DNA of 64,000 bases from Morinoia aosen (Eukaryota; Arthropoda; Malacostraca; Amphipoda; Talitridae), in NCBI GenBank assembly GCA_030386875.1, contig CM059560.1, positions 28,266,183 through 28,330,182 of the forward strand. Direction: 5' to 3'. Positions 12,071 to 20,695 of this stretch are shown piece after piece; within the stretch, counting starts at the first letter, position 1; each line of letters opens with the position of its first letter. The notes beneath the pieces are model-generated. The model was not told the DNA's origin. It made no database searches and saw only the letters and a program-made list of their open reading frames with translations. Made by a program: the position numbers and the translations under genes.

Positions 12071-12103
12071 TTAAAATTGCGTTGCACGCAGAACTTACCG
12101 ATA
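12071..12103 (+). repeat. 33-bp PLE tail between left pseudo-LTR and long copy
   Basis: The 33 bases from TTAAAATTGC to CTTACCGATA match the outer end of the inverted copy (9465-9497, opposite strand) exactly and have no counterpart after the right pseudo-LTR. They mark the boundary between the partial and the long copy and may be the true 5' start of the element. Confidence 0.75.
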
Positions 12104-12187
12104 ATTGTTCGAAATAATTATGGCATTAACCACTATAAGGCTTTTAGAAAATGTGAAAGTGACAGAAGAAAGTGTGAAAAAGTATAA
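12104..12187 (+). promoter_or_regulatory. 5' leader of the long PLE copy
   Basis: About 85 bases lie between the 33-bp tail and the stop codon that opens the coding frame at 12188. They are present only once in the window, because the two other copies are 5'-truncated. No TATA-like box or splice pair is convincing. In Penelope the promoter lies in and around the pseudo-LTR, so any promoter would include the preceding copy. Confidence 0.4.
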
Positions 12188-14556
12188 CTTGATCTTGAAT
12201 TTCTTGTGAAGTGTAAAGTTTACAACGTCTGTCCGAAGTTTCTCAGATTCAAGTTGTATCGCCGGTCCCTGCAGTCAGCGCACTTTTATAAAGCATGGCA
12301 AGCCCAACTTTTAACATGTGAAATAAACATGAAGAAATCTTCTTTACGGCAGCTCACGCAAGCAGTGCAGGACTCGGAAAAATCTATTTGTAATCTCTTT
12401 AGTCCATTCATGCGTGCCTTGATATTTAGATATGTTCGTCTCGTTAGTAATAATTTTATTACTGTTACAAAACAAACCCACGAGAAGAAACTAAACAATT
12501 TAGGAATTGTTAACAATATCCAGCCATGCGATCCTAGTAAAGTGGTTTTTAACTCCAGTTCTACCAATCTAACTTCTCGACTGAAAACTTTGCTGGCATT
12601 TGGATTAGATTTTTGTCTGCCGGTACATAAACTCAACTATTACCAGTATTTTCTATCTTTCGAAAAGTTAGCCTATGACGTTAAGAATCAACCTATTTTT
12701 TCTGATTTTGATTTTAATGATTTCTGTGATCGATTGAAATGTTTAGCCAATAAGTTTTATTTCAATTTTAATTCATCAAAAGTTTTCTCAGCGGTCATTA
12801 CACCTGGTGATATCTCTGAATTGAGGAAGCTAGGTAAAAATGAGGAAATTATTGTGTGCAAGCCCGATAAAGGAAAAGGCGTTGTATTACTTGACAGGTC
12901 TGTTTATCTTGAAAAAATGAAGGTCATCATATTCGATTGTACTAAATTTGAACGCTTCACGGAACCAATTCATCGGTATGCTTTGAAAGTAGAGGACAAA
13001 GTAAATTATTTTTAACGTAAACTGAAAAAACTATCTGTAATTTCCGATGAAATTTATAAGACACTTTTTGTGACAGGTTCTGGCCCTGGTTTACTATATG
13101 GACTACCTAAAATCCATAAATCTGATTTTGCTACCAAATTTCAACTTCGCCCTATATTTGCCGCATATAACGCTCCATGCTTTCAACTCTCTAAATTTGT
13201 TATTCCGATTTTGAAACCTTTTACTACTAGCAATTTGACTGTGGAGAGTTCATATGCTTTCATTGACCGAATTTCTCATTTTGAAAATTCTGGTGAATAT
13301 TTCATGGCTTCTTTCGACGTAGAAAATTTGTTCACAAATGTGCCAGTTAGAGAAACAATAGATATCTGTCTCAATCACCTTTTCACTAGTAGCGTTTCAA
13401 CTGTGCTTGGTATGACTAGATCATTATTTTCTACATTATTAGAGCTTTGTGTTTTGAATTCCTTTTTTTTGTTCGACGGACAACTTTACAAGCAGCTTGA
13501 GGGTTTAGGTATGGGCATGCCTCTGGGTCCAACCTTTGCAAACATATTTATGTGCTACCATGAAAAATCATGAATAGATAACTGTCCAGCTGAGTTTAGA
13601 CCGGTTTTTTATCAGAGGTATATTGACGACAGCTTTCTTCTATTTCGCCATGCTTCTCATGCCCAACTATTTTTGAATTATCTGAACTCCAAGCATCCAG
13701 CTATTAATTTTACTATGGAAGGAGAAAAAGAAAACTCATTAGCATTTTTAGATATTTTATTGAAAAGACAGGGTCGAATACTCCAAACTTCAGTTTTTCG
13801 TAAATCGTCCTTTTCAGGATTAGGTTCGAGCTTTTTTAGCCATTGCTCTTTTCAATTTAAAATAAATAGCTTAAAAACCTTACTGTCCCGCGGGTATAAA
13901 ATTTGTTCTAATTACCAGTTTTGCATAATGAGTTAGAATTTTTAAAACGCTTTTTTTCCTCCAATGGCTACCCCTTACGCCTAATTCAATATCATATAAA
14001 TCGGTTTCTCAATAATATATACCATATCAGCCCAACTGTTTCTACCGCAGAAAAACAAAAAATGTTTATAACCTTCCCTTATATAGGATCATCATCTGAA
14101 ACCCTTAGAAAAGAATTACTAATGTTACTGTCTTCGTTCTTTCCACAAATTTCTTTTCAAGTATTGTTAGTAAATAGGTTCACCATTGGGTCACTTTTTC
14201 ATTTTAAAGACAAACTTCCTGAATGTCTCCGCTCCTGCCTTGTTTATAAATACAGTTGTGCACAATGTGCATCTGCATATGTGGGCTCAACGAGCCGCAC
14301 ATTGCGTGTAAGGCGGTCGGAACATGCAGGAATAAGTCATAGAACAAGTGCACGCCTTTGCCATCCTTCCCATTCCTCAATTAGGTCTTACACAGAGTTT
14401 CAGTGCAATTCATCAATTTCTGCATCAGACTTTTCCATATTAGGTTATTCCAGTAATTCAGTTAAACTTAGAATTTTAGAGTCCCCCTACATCCACAAAT
14501 TAAAGCCTCACCTTAATGACATGCAGAGCGCTCACCCTCTTCACATAGTTAGTTAG
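12188..14556 (+). pseudogene. PLE reverse transcriptase / GIY-YIG endonuclease, long copy
   Basis: One interrupted frame of about 790 codons, near the usual PLE length. It opens at 12188; the first ATG is at 12329. Order: N-terminal helical region; RT with GLPKIHK (13100-13120), FDVENLFTNVP (13313-13345), GLGMGMPLGPTFAN (13502-13543) and YIDD (13619-13630); a linker (FRKSSFSGLG, SNGYPLRLI); GIY-YIG endonuclease with VYKYSC (14242), YVGST (14278), RRSEH (14311) and catalytic-Glu region ILES (14472). The RT copies PLE RNA and the endonuclease opens the target. Three lesions: TAA at 13013 in place of a Leu-type codon, TGA at 13571, and a four-T run at 13919-13922 that shifts the frame where the left pseudo-LTR has five T. 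The first two are also in the inverted copy. Confidence 0.93.
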
Positions 14557-14641
14557 AACCTTTCCCCATCCTCCTGTCACTTTCTTTCATTCTCATGTGT
14601 GCCACTGTCGAGATAACAGTTTCTCTAGTTTAGGTTTAAAT

Positions 14642-14746
14642 ATTGTCATTTCAGATTGTTTTAGTCAATAATGGATCTAGTTTATTAATGTTTTCACTAT
14701 TGTCATTTCAGATTGTTTAGCTGAAGATGGGTCTAGGCCCGAAACG
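14642..14746 (+). repeat. Tandem 57-bp duplication in the PLE 3' UTR
   Basis: The word ATTGTCATTTCAGATTGTTT occurs at 14642-14661 and 14699-14718. Each copy is followed by related sequence: the second by the hammerhead-like CTGAAGATGGGTCTAG, the first by the decayed version GTCAATAATGGATCTAG. The same pair is present in the other two copies of the element. The ribozyme-like unit was therefore once tandem and the upstream unit has decayed. Confidence 0.7.
14721..14746 (+). ncRNA. Candidate hammerhead-type ribozyme motif (long copy 3' end)
   Basis: Boxes CTGAAGAT and GAAACG flank the hairpin GGGT-CTAG-GCCC, as in the left pseudo-LTR. The motif lies 64 bases before the right end of the element and after the endonuclease stop at 14554-14556. 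A short or absent helix III would make it one of the minimal PLE-type hammerheads. Confidence 0.55.
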
Positions 14747-14809
14747 TTCTAATTTTTGACATACAATTTTTTAAAAATGATATGTCGCCTGGTTTTTGCC
14801 CTTTCGTTT

Positions 14810-14819
14810 TCGTACCGTT
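14810..14819. repeat. Right target-site duplication of the PLE
   Basis: TCGTACCGTT is identical to 9455-9464 and follows the CTTTCGTTT end of the element. See the left copy for the one-base ambiguity at the boundary. Confidence 0.8.
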
Positions 14820-15205
14820 CAATTTAATTCTAATTCTAACTGTAGAGCCCTCACGTGATCTTGTCTCAGGTTTCTGCGCAGTGCTTAAATGTCTTGTGTA
14901 TTTTAAGCAGTTGGAGGGACTGTTTTCCAAGACACGTAGTACTTTCAGTGATGAGTTCTCTTGCAGATAGTACTCCAACTGATGTTTCAACCTAACTTCA
15001 TTATGAGATAAGAATTCAGTGTTTTTCAGATATACGTACGAGAACTAATTCTGTAAAAAGTCTTTCAAAGCTGAAAAACATGCTTTTCTTCCTGTGCTTG
15101 TATACTTACTGTTTAAGTTTAAGTTGACTGTCATCTGGTATCTGGATTTCAATCGTTAAAAGCACCGAATACCTTTTGCTGTAGCTTTCGTTCAGCCTTG
15201 ACGAG
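14820..15205. other. Right flank of the PLE insertion, no gene seen
   Basis: AT-rich sequence with no motif-bearing frame. It would join 9454 in the empty site. Confidence 0.5.
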
Positions 15206-15372
15206 TCAATGAAGCTCAACGCATAGTGTTTATTTTGCATATTCGCTCAGCAGAACTCCAAAGCATACTGTACATTTTACTTAGACAAATCAATGAAGCT
15301 TCAAAGCACCCTGAACATTTTGCCTCGCTGAGTCTGCGAAGCTCCAAATCACACTGTACACGCATTTCCTTG
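15206..15372. repeat. Four diverged ~42-bp tandem units
   Basis: Related units start at 15206, 15249, 15290 and 15333 and share the pattern GAAGCTYCAAAGCA-ACTGTACATTTTGC. Spacing is 41-43 bp. A diverged match to unit three (GTGAAGCTTCAAAGCAGCCC) lies at 41604-41623, so the word also occurs elsewhere in the window. Confidence 0.6.
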
Positions 15373-16451
15373 TTCACTGCTGAAATACCGGCAGGGAGCT
15401 GGTGAGTCGTCTTCAATTTACAGCCGGTGGGGAGTTGGCAAACACGGTCTTAAAGCGCTGGAGCAGCGTTGGTCATGCCATGGTTGAGGTTATAAGGACA
15501 TCCTCCGCAAACAATGGTACTGAACGATGTCTGAGCAGTTACTGACATCGACCGTGTCCTAGTGCCGCCATTGTGGGAAATTATAACTGAGTAGTCATTT
15601 GAAACCCTTGAAAGAGGGGCTCTTGGGTTACTTATAGTTCCTTCGTTTTTTTTGTAGTAGTGGTCAACAATTGAAGTCGTCTATAATTTGTATTCCATTC
15701 TCAGCCAAGACTCTTGTCTTTTATTTTTATTACGTTTGGTCTCATGGTGAATCTAACGCCATGAATTGTCTCCCATTAGCATTGGTCGTTCCCATTTCGA
15801 GAAAAGGTGATAATGAACATTACAAAATGCGATACAATTCTTTGATCTCTATAAGACTGCTTGATAGTAACTTTTGTCGTTAATTTAGCTCTGCACCATT
15901 CACATCAAGCAATAATTTCGATAATCATTCTGAGCTTTTAAGGGCATTTCAAATGAATTTGGGCATTAGTATTCAACAAGAAACGTATCCGTATTTTAAT
16001 CATTATAGCTCATGACAATCGTTTGACGATCGCTGTGAAATACCTGTTTGTCTTTAATTGAAAGACGTGATAGGGTGGTGTAAAGAAATCTGGGTCTGAG
16101 CTTAATAACAGTTTTTCATTTCACCAGACTGTCCTTGAGCTCATTATTTTAAAAGAGTTTTGTATGAGTGTTGGCATAATAAACCATCAATTTACTTATC
16201 TCATGTCTTATGTGTTTTTATGGCATTCTATCATGGGAGTAGCTCGGTACTTTAATTTCTATACTTCTATGCTTTTCAATACATTCTCATTCGACTAACA
16301 CACATAACATTATAACTTTTGAAACAGCTCTGGTCCATGAAAAAGAAAAGAAAGAAAAAATGTTTATTTCCAAGTTGCCACATGAGATACGAGTACATGC
16401 CAACATATTGGCTTTTAAAAGTTTCTTAATATCGGACATCCTAAAACAAAT
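15373..16451. other. No gene recognised; GC-richer patch 15380-15580
   Basis: Between 15380 and 15580 the sequence is richer in G and C and holds two related words, CCGGCAGGGAGCTGG and CCGGTGGGGAGTTGG. No coding frame extends through it. The rest is AT-rich and featureless to my reading. Confidence 0.45.
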
Positions 16452-16876
16452 GTTCCATACGAGGAGTACTAATTGACAAACCATCCGAGGTGTACAAGTA
16501 GATAAGCCATACGAGGTATAATAATAGACAAACTATACGAGGTGTACTAATAGACAAACTATCAGAGGTGTACAAATAGATAGACCATACGAGGCATATT
16601 AATTGACATAATATACGAGGCGTACTAATAGACAAACCATTCGTGGTGTGCTAATAGTCTAACAAAAGTTCTATACTAGGAGGACTAATTGACAAACCAT
16701 CCGAGGTGTACAAATAGATAAGCCATACGAGGCATAATAATAGGCAAACTATACGAGGTGTACTATTAGACAAGCTATCAGAGGTGTACAAATAGATAGT
16801 CCATACGAGGCATATTAATAGACAAAATATACGAGGCGTACTAGTAGACAAACCATACGTGGCGTGCCAATAGTCT
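16452..16876. repeat. 26-bp minisatellite in a 216-bp higher-order unit
   Basis: About 16 monomers of 26 bp, consensus near GAGGTGTACTAATAGACAAA followed by CCATAC. The monomers fall into two blocks, 16452-16667 and 16668-16876, and each monomer resembles the one at the same place in the other block more than its neighbours. The larger period is 216 bp (eight monomers plus eight bases). Both blocks end with the deviant monomer GTGGYGTGCYAATAGTCTA. The apparent minus-strand proteins across it with repeated LYTSD and SISTPR words are only read-through of the repeat. Confidence 0.9.
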
Positions 16877-18577
16877 ATCTCTGTCAAGGGTAGTTGAATG
16901 AGAAATGAAAAATACCATCTCTTGGATATTTTATATTCCAAGAGATTCCGGCATAGCGCCCCTAGTCTTCTTTTTCCTACTACGATAATTTCAACTAAGA
17001 ACATGAAAGTGGAATAATTTCTAAATTCTCTATAAATTTAGTTTTACATCTAGCGATTTAATTCAACACAAAGATCTTGCAAAAATGCATGCTAAGTTGC
17101 CTCTTTTCACAGCCCTAACACCAACGTTGTTGTAGGACTTCACGTAATTTACATACAAAGTCGTCAAGAAAATCAACCTGGAAAAAATCCCGATACAAGC
17201 CAGGGAAAAACAGTAAAGGCCAAGATGCAACAACTTACCCAGCATAGATTGTTGTGTACATTTAATTAATAGTAACACTTTGAATTGAACAAAATATTTG
17301 TCATCATTTTTTGAGAAAGTTGTGTACAATATATCGCAGCTAACATAAATTAATTAATTCCAACCTACAGCAACATATTCAGGTTAATTCATATTTTACG
17401 TTATTTTTCATTCTTTCATGTTCATACAAACAATTCCAAAACAAATACTTTGTAAGAACGCTAGAATTCTTTTAAAATTGTGCTTAGAATTTGAAGGAGA
17501 TGCCTGCGACATTTCCAATGTTTTTCTTATTGTAAAAACTAACGCGTTTCGATCATCTTGAATTTTTTGGTTCACCGTTGATCTTCAAAGAATATTCCAG
17601 CATGATTTAAATTGATGTTCATCCCCTTAAGTGAAGCCTTTCCGACTTCATAAAATACTTTGAACTTTCTTACGAGCTTCGAAGGATATTTCATTGAATT
17701 TTGGAAAAAAAACAAGCGTAGCAAACTCGTGTTGATCCGACTAGGAAACCACTTCTCTGTAAAGTGCTACGTGCCCCAAAAATGCTGCGACTTTTCCTTT
17801 TGAAGTGAGCTCCAGTGACTGCCAGCGCTTGAGGCCCTATACATCGAGACGCTTTCTTTTAATGCCCAGCGTTCCCTGGAACGTTCATGGTGCCATTTTT
17901 CGACAAACTAATTTGAAATTAAGAGCATTCCAAGCCCCACCAAGGGAAGATAGAAGAAATTTGTAGAAGGGATAGCAGCTCTTTTCTCGCGAAATTTTGC
18001 GAGTCACATTTGCTTTCATGGAAAAAGGAAGCGTGATTCTACTGATTTACTTCCGCAGAAGTTAGACAGGAGGCAAGCCACTTGGTCAGGGAAAACAACG
18101 TTGTTCCTGGAAGTCGTGCACGGCCAATTAAAAACTGCTCTTAAGGCCTGAATTTGAGGAAACGAATTTTTACTCGTCGAGGATGAGCGCAAAAATGAAA
18201 ACGATGCGTATGCGATCGCTGTTTAATTAACGAGTTCCTGAGCACATGTACCTATTGAATTTTAAGTTCATGATGAATGGAGAGCTTGTGTAGAAAGTAA
18301 AGACCAATTTCTGATCATGGTCTAATTTTAACAATGTTGCAATTACACCAATTACGCCAATTTAGATGCATCTGTAATTATGGCTGTCTACCCGTGTGGT
18401 GCAGCTGCAATCACGGAGGCTTCTTGGTGCTGAAAATATTTCTTAATCAAGGAACGATTAATTTTCCTTCAAGGTAATTTTTCAAAACTAATTTTAATTT
18501 ATTTTGTTTTTAGCGTTTAATGACGAACTCTACTTTTGGTTTTACCCTATTTTTCCCCAACCAAAAATTTGAAGTAT
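16877..18577. other. No gene recognised
   Basis: AT-rich sequence with scattered short open frames, none with motifs. The longest on the minus strand (17063-17329) looks hydrophobic but has no family likeness. Nothing repetitive was noticed. Confidence 0.45.
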
Positions 18578-18598
18578 GGGAGGGAGGGGAGGGGGAGG
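18578..18598 (+). other. G-quadruplex motif
   Basis: Four G-runs of 3, 3, 4 and 5, each separated by a single A, then another GG. This meets the standard G3+N1-7 pattern with the shortest possible loops. C-runs lie about 20 bases upstream (CCCTATTTTTCCCC). No gene is visible next to it. Confidence 0.8.
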
Positions 18599-18780
18599 TG
18601 GTATTTCATCGTGTCACACCTCACCTATGCTGTTTCTTCACGGCGCGACGTTGCTATGTCATCTTCTATGTCTCTTTATTACTGTATAATGATTTCAAGG
18701 GTCCTAGCTGACCCCACAAATAAAAATAAAGAAAAATTGAGATTGTTTATGTTTCAATGTTTTGTCTTTTTTGGGAGGTT

Positions 18781-19108
18781 CGGATTGTGGGGTTTCAAAA
18801 GGTATCTCCTCCAACAGTTTTTGAGCAACAGTAATGATATGGGTATCACTAAATGCGGAAAGACTTGGGCATTACAGGATGTTATATGGCGATTCGAAAT
18901 TCCTTCCAGTCAAAAATTGTGACGTCACATGTACGAAATTTGACGAAAAAAGTATGATCTGGAATTTTTTTTATTTCAAAGTACGAATTTGGAGAATGCC
19001 ATTTAACATCCGTAATGCCTAAGTCTTTCTGCATTCAGTGATACCCATATCATTCCTGTAGCTCAAAAACTGTCGGAGGAGATGCATTTTGAATCCTCCA
19101 CAATTCCG
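18781..19108. mobile_element. Foldback / MITE-like inverted repeat element
   Basis: The arms at 18781-18890 and 18998-19108 are reverse complements at roughly 85% by eye, sharing for example GATATGGGTATCACT and TTTTTGAGC. The middle is about 107 bp and non-coding. The outer ends (CGGATTGTGG versus CGGAATTGTGG on the other strand) agree, then similarity stops. No convincing target duplication flanks them, so it may be old or a locally formed foldback. It lies 160 bp upstream of the transposase pseudogene, but no link is shown. Confidence 0.7.
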
Positions 19109-19293
19109 TTTTCTATGAATAATTCGATTTCTATAAAAAAATCACATTTTTAATTGATGACAAACGTTTTTTATTTGTATTTTACATCTGTATACCAAAT
19201 TTCATTACTCTTGGTTCAATAAAAAAAATTTCCATAAGTAGGGAAGAGCGCTATTTTATTGGTCCATTGTTAAATGCACGTCGAGCAGTAACC

Positions 19294-20358
19294 ATGGAAC
19301 ACTTCACGAATGTAGAACTTGCTGACATGCATTTCATGAACACAGCTGCAGCAAGAAATGCTTTACTTGCTTCACAGTTGTACAAAGAACGCTACCCTAA
19401 TTGTGAGGTTCCTGGACAAAGGTTCTTCACCAACTTACACAGAAGATTGCGTGAAAATGGAAGCTTCAGGATAAACACAGGAAACAGGGCGTCCACGCAA
19501 CGATCACCTAGGACGAATCATTCAACATTTAAAACAAATCCTCGTGATAGTACACGCTATGCTGCTCAACATTTAGGCATTTCAAGTCATGTTACTGTAT
19601 GGCGAGAATTCCACTGTCAAAACTTACACCCATATCATTTTCATTGTGTGCAAAGTTTGCGTCTTACAGATCATGATCCTCGCATGCATTATGTTCAGTG
19701 GTTTTTGCGAAAAGAAACAAATGATGTCGGTTTTCCGAAGAGAATTCTGTTCACTGATGAAGCACTTTTCATTCGTTGTGGTGTATTGAATACGCACAAT
19801 TCTCACCATTGGGCAGTCAATAATCCTCACAAAGTTCGTGTTCATCAACATCAACATCGCTTCAGCGCAACGTTTGGGCAGAAATTGTACAATATGATTT
19901 AATCAGTCCATATTTGATGCCTTCACCTCTCACTGGTCCGGCATACAGAATTTTTCATCATTAAGTTTTGCCTGCATTATGAGAAGATGTCTCTCTGATC
20001 ATACGTAGATGAATGTTGTATAAACATGATGGAGCACCAGCACATTATTTCCTTGGATGACGAGAGGTTTTAGATGAACAGTTTCCCAATAGGTGGATTG
20101 GCAGAGACGGCCCAGTGACATGGCCTCCTCGCTCACCAGACATGATATACGACTTGATTTCTTCCTGTGGGGGCGATGAAGAAGCTGGTGTATGCTACCC
20201 TTGTGGATTCAGAGCAAGATCTGGTTGCCCGCGTAGTTGATGCTGCAGCACAAATAGCTGACAAACCTAATGTTCTCCCATCTGTACGGCAGTCAGTTCA
20301 TGACAGAAATGAAAAGTGCATTGAAGTTCACGGTAGGCACTTTGAACACCTCTTGTAG
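19294..20358 (+). pseudogene. DUF4817-type IS630/Tc1/mariner transposase, decayed
   Basis: From the ATG at 19294 the frame reads an N-terminal DUF4817-like helix-turn-helix (MEHFTNVELADMHFMN, LYKERYPNCEVPGQRFFTNL), then the start of a DDE domain with the first acidic motif ILFTDEALFIRCG (near 19745). It continues past a stop at 19900 with HDGAPAHY (second acidic motif, near 20019) and WPPRSPDM (third region, near 20125), and ends with RHFEHLL at 20358. Breaks: a frame change near 19895, a TAA and three TGA codons between 19960 and 20060, and two small indels around 20145-20175. The enzyme class cuts and pastes DNA at TA sites. Length (about 350 codons) matches the family. Clearly inactive. 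Confidence 0.88.
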
Positions 20359-20677
20359 CAACATTAAAATTTATCATTTATGCTTGATAATTTTTTTCCT
20401 ACAAAAGACTTGAAAAATCATTCATTAAAATGATCTAAATTAGTATGATTGGGTAATCAATGACACAAAGTCTCGTGAATAAAGTAATTTTATTTCTTAA
20501 CTAAGTCACCTACAACCTAACTTCGTTGGCAGCCGGTGTGTGAGCGCTAAATATTTAAGATCTTAGAACTTTTTAACTTGGAATTACTCGAAAACAGTGG
20601 AGTCTTAAGATTTTTTGTACTCATAGAAATCGCTTTGTTATGCTATTTTCTGTATCCAGTTTAATTTTTTACCTCTT
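20359..20677 (+). other. 3' untranslated part of the transposase element
   Basis: Non-coding AT-rich sequence between the transposase stop and the putative right terminus. AATAAAG at about 20478 could be a polyadenylation signal. Confidence 0.4.
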
Positions 20678-20695
20678 GTTCTGGAACACCGTGTA
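20678..20695 (-). repeat. Putative right terminus of the DUF4817 element
   Basis: Read inward on the minus strand it begins TACACGGTGTTCCAG, which has the TACA-plus-GGTGTTCC form common at Tc1/mariner-type ends and includes the TA target. I found no matching left end upstream of 19294, so the left TIR is lost or too diverged. Confidence 0.45.

Larger units (their letters stand above)
9465..14810 (+). mobile_element. Compound Penelope-like retroelement insertion
   Basis: The block consists of an inverted 5'-truncated copy (9465-11171), a direct 5'-truncated copy (11177-12070), a 33-bp tail (12071-12103) and a long copy (12104-14810). The direct truncated copy duplicates the last ~895 bases of the long copy, giving the pseudo-LTR arrangement known for Penelope elements. 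The coding part shows an RT with GLPKIHK, FDVENLFTNVP, GMGMPLGPTFAN and YIDD motifs, followed by a C-terminal GIY-YIG endonuclease. That domain order is diagnostic for endonuclease-bearing PLEs. The copies differ by only a few bases per hundred or less, so the insertion is young. All copies are disabled by stops, frameshifts or deletion. Confidence 0.93.
13916..14810 (+). repeat. Right pseudo-LTR (3' part of the long PLE copy)
   Basis: This 895-bp part of the long copy is repeated at 11177-12070. It begins inside the RT-endonuclease linker, contains the endonuclease and 3' UTR, and ends at the T run that abuts the right target duplication. It lacks the 33-bp tail. Confidence 0.9.

Noticed and set aside
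12286-12636. 116-codon minus-strand frame inside the PLE
   Set aside because: Shadow of the PLE coding strand.
16441-17004. Minus-strand open frames with repeated LYTSD and SISTPR words
   Set aside because: They are translations of the 26-bp minisatellite, not a repeat protein; frame continuity comes from the repeat composition.
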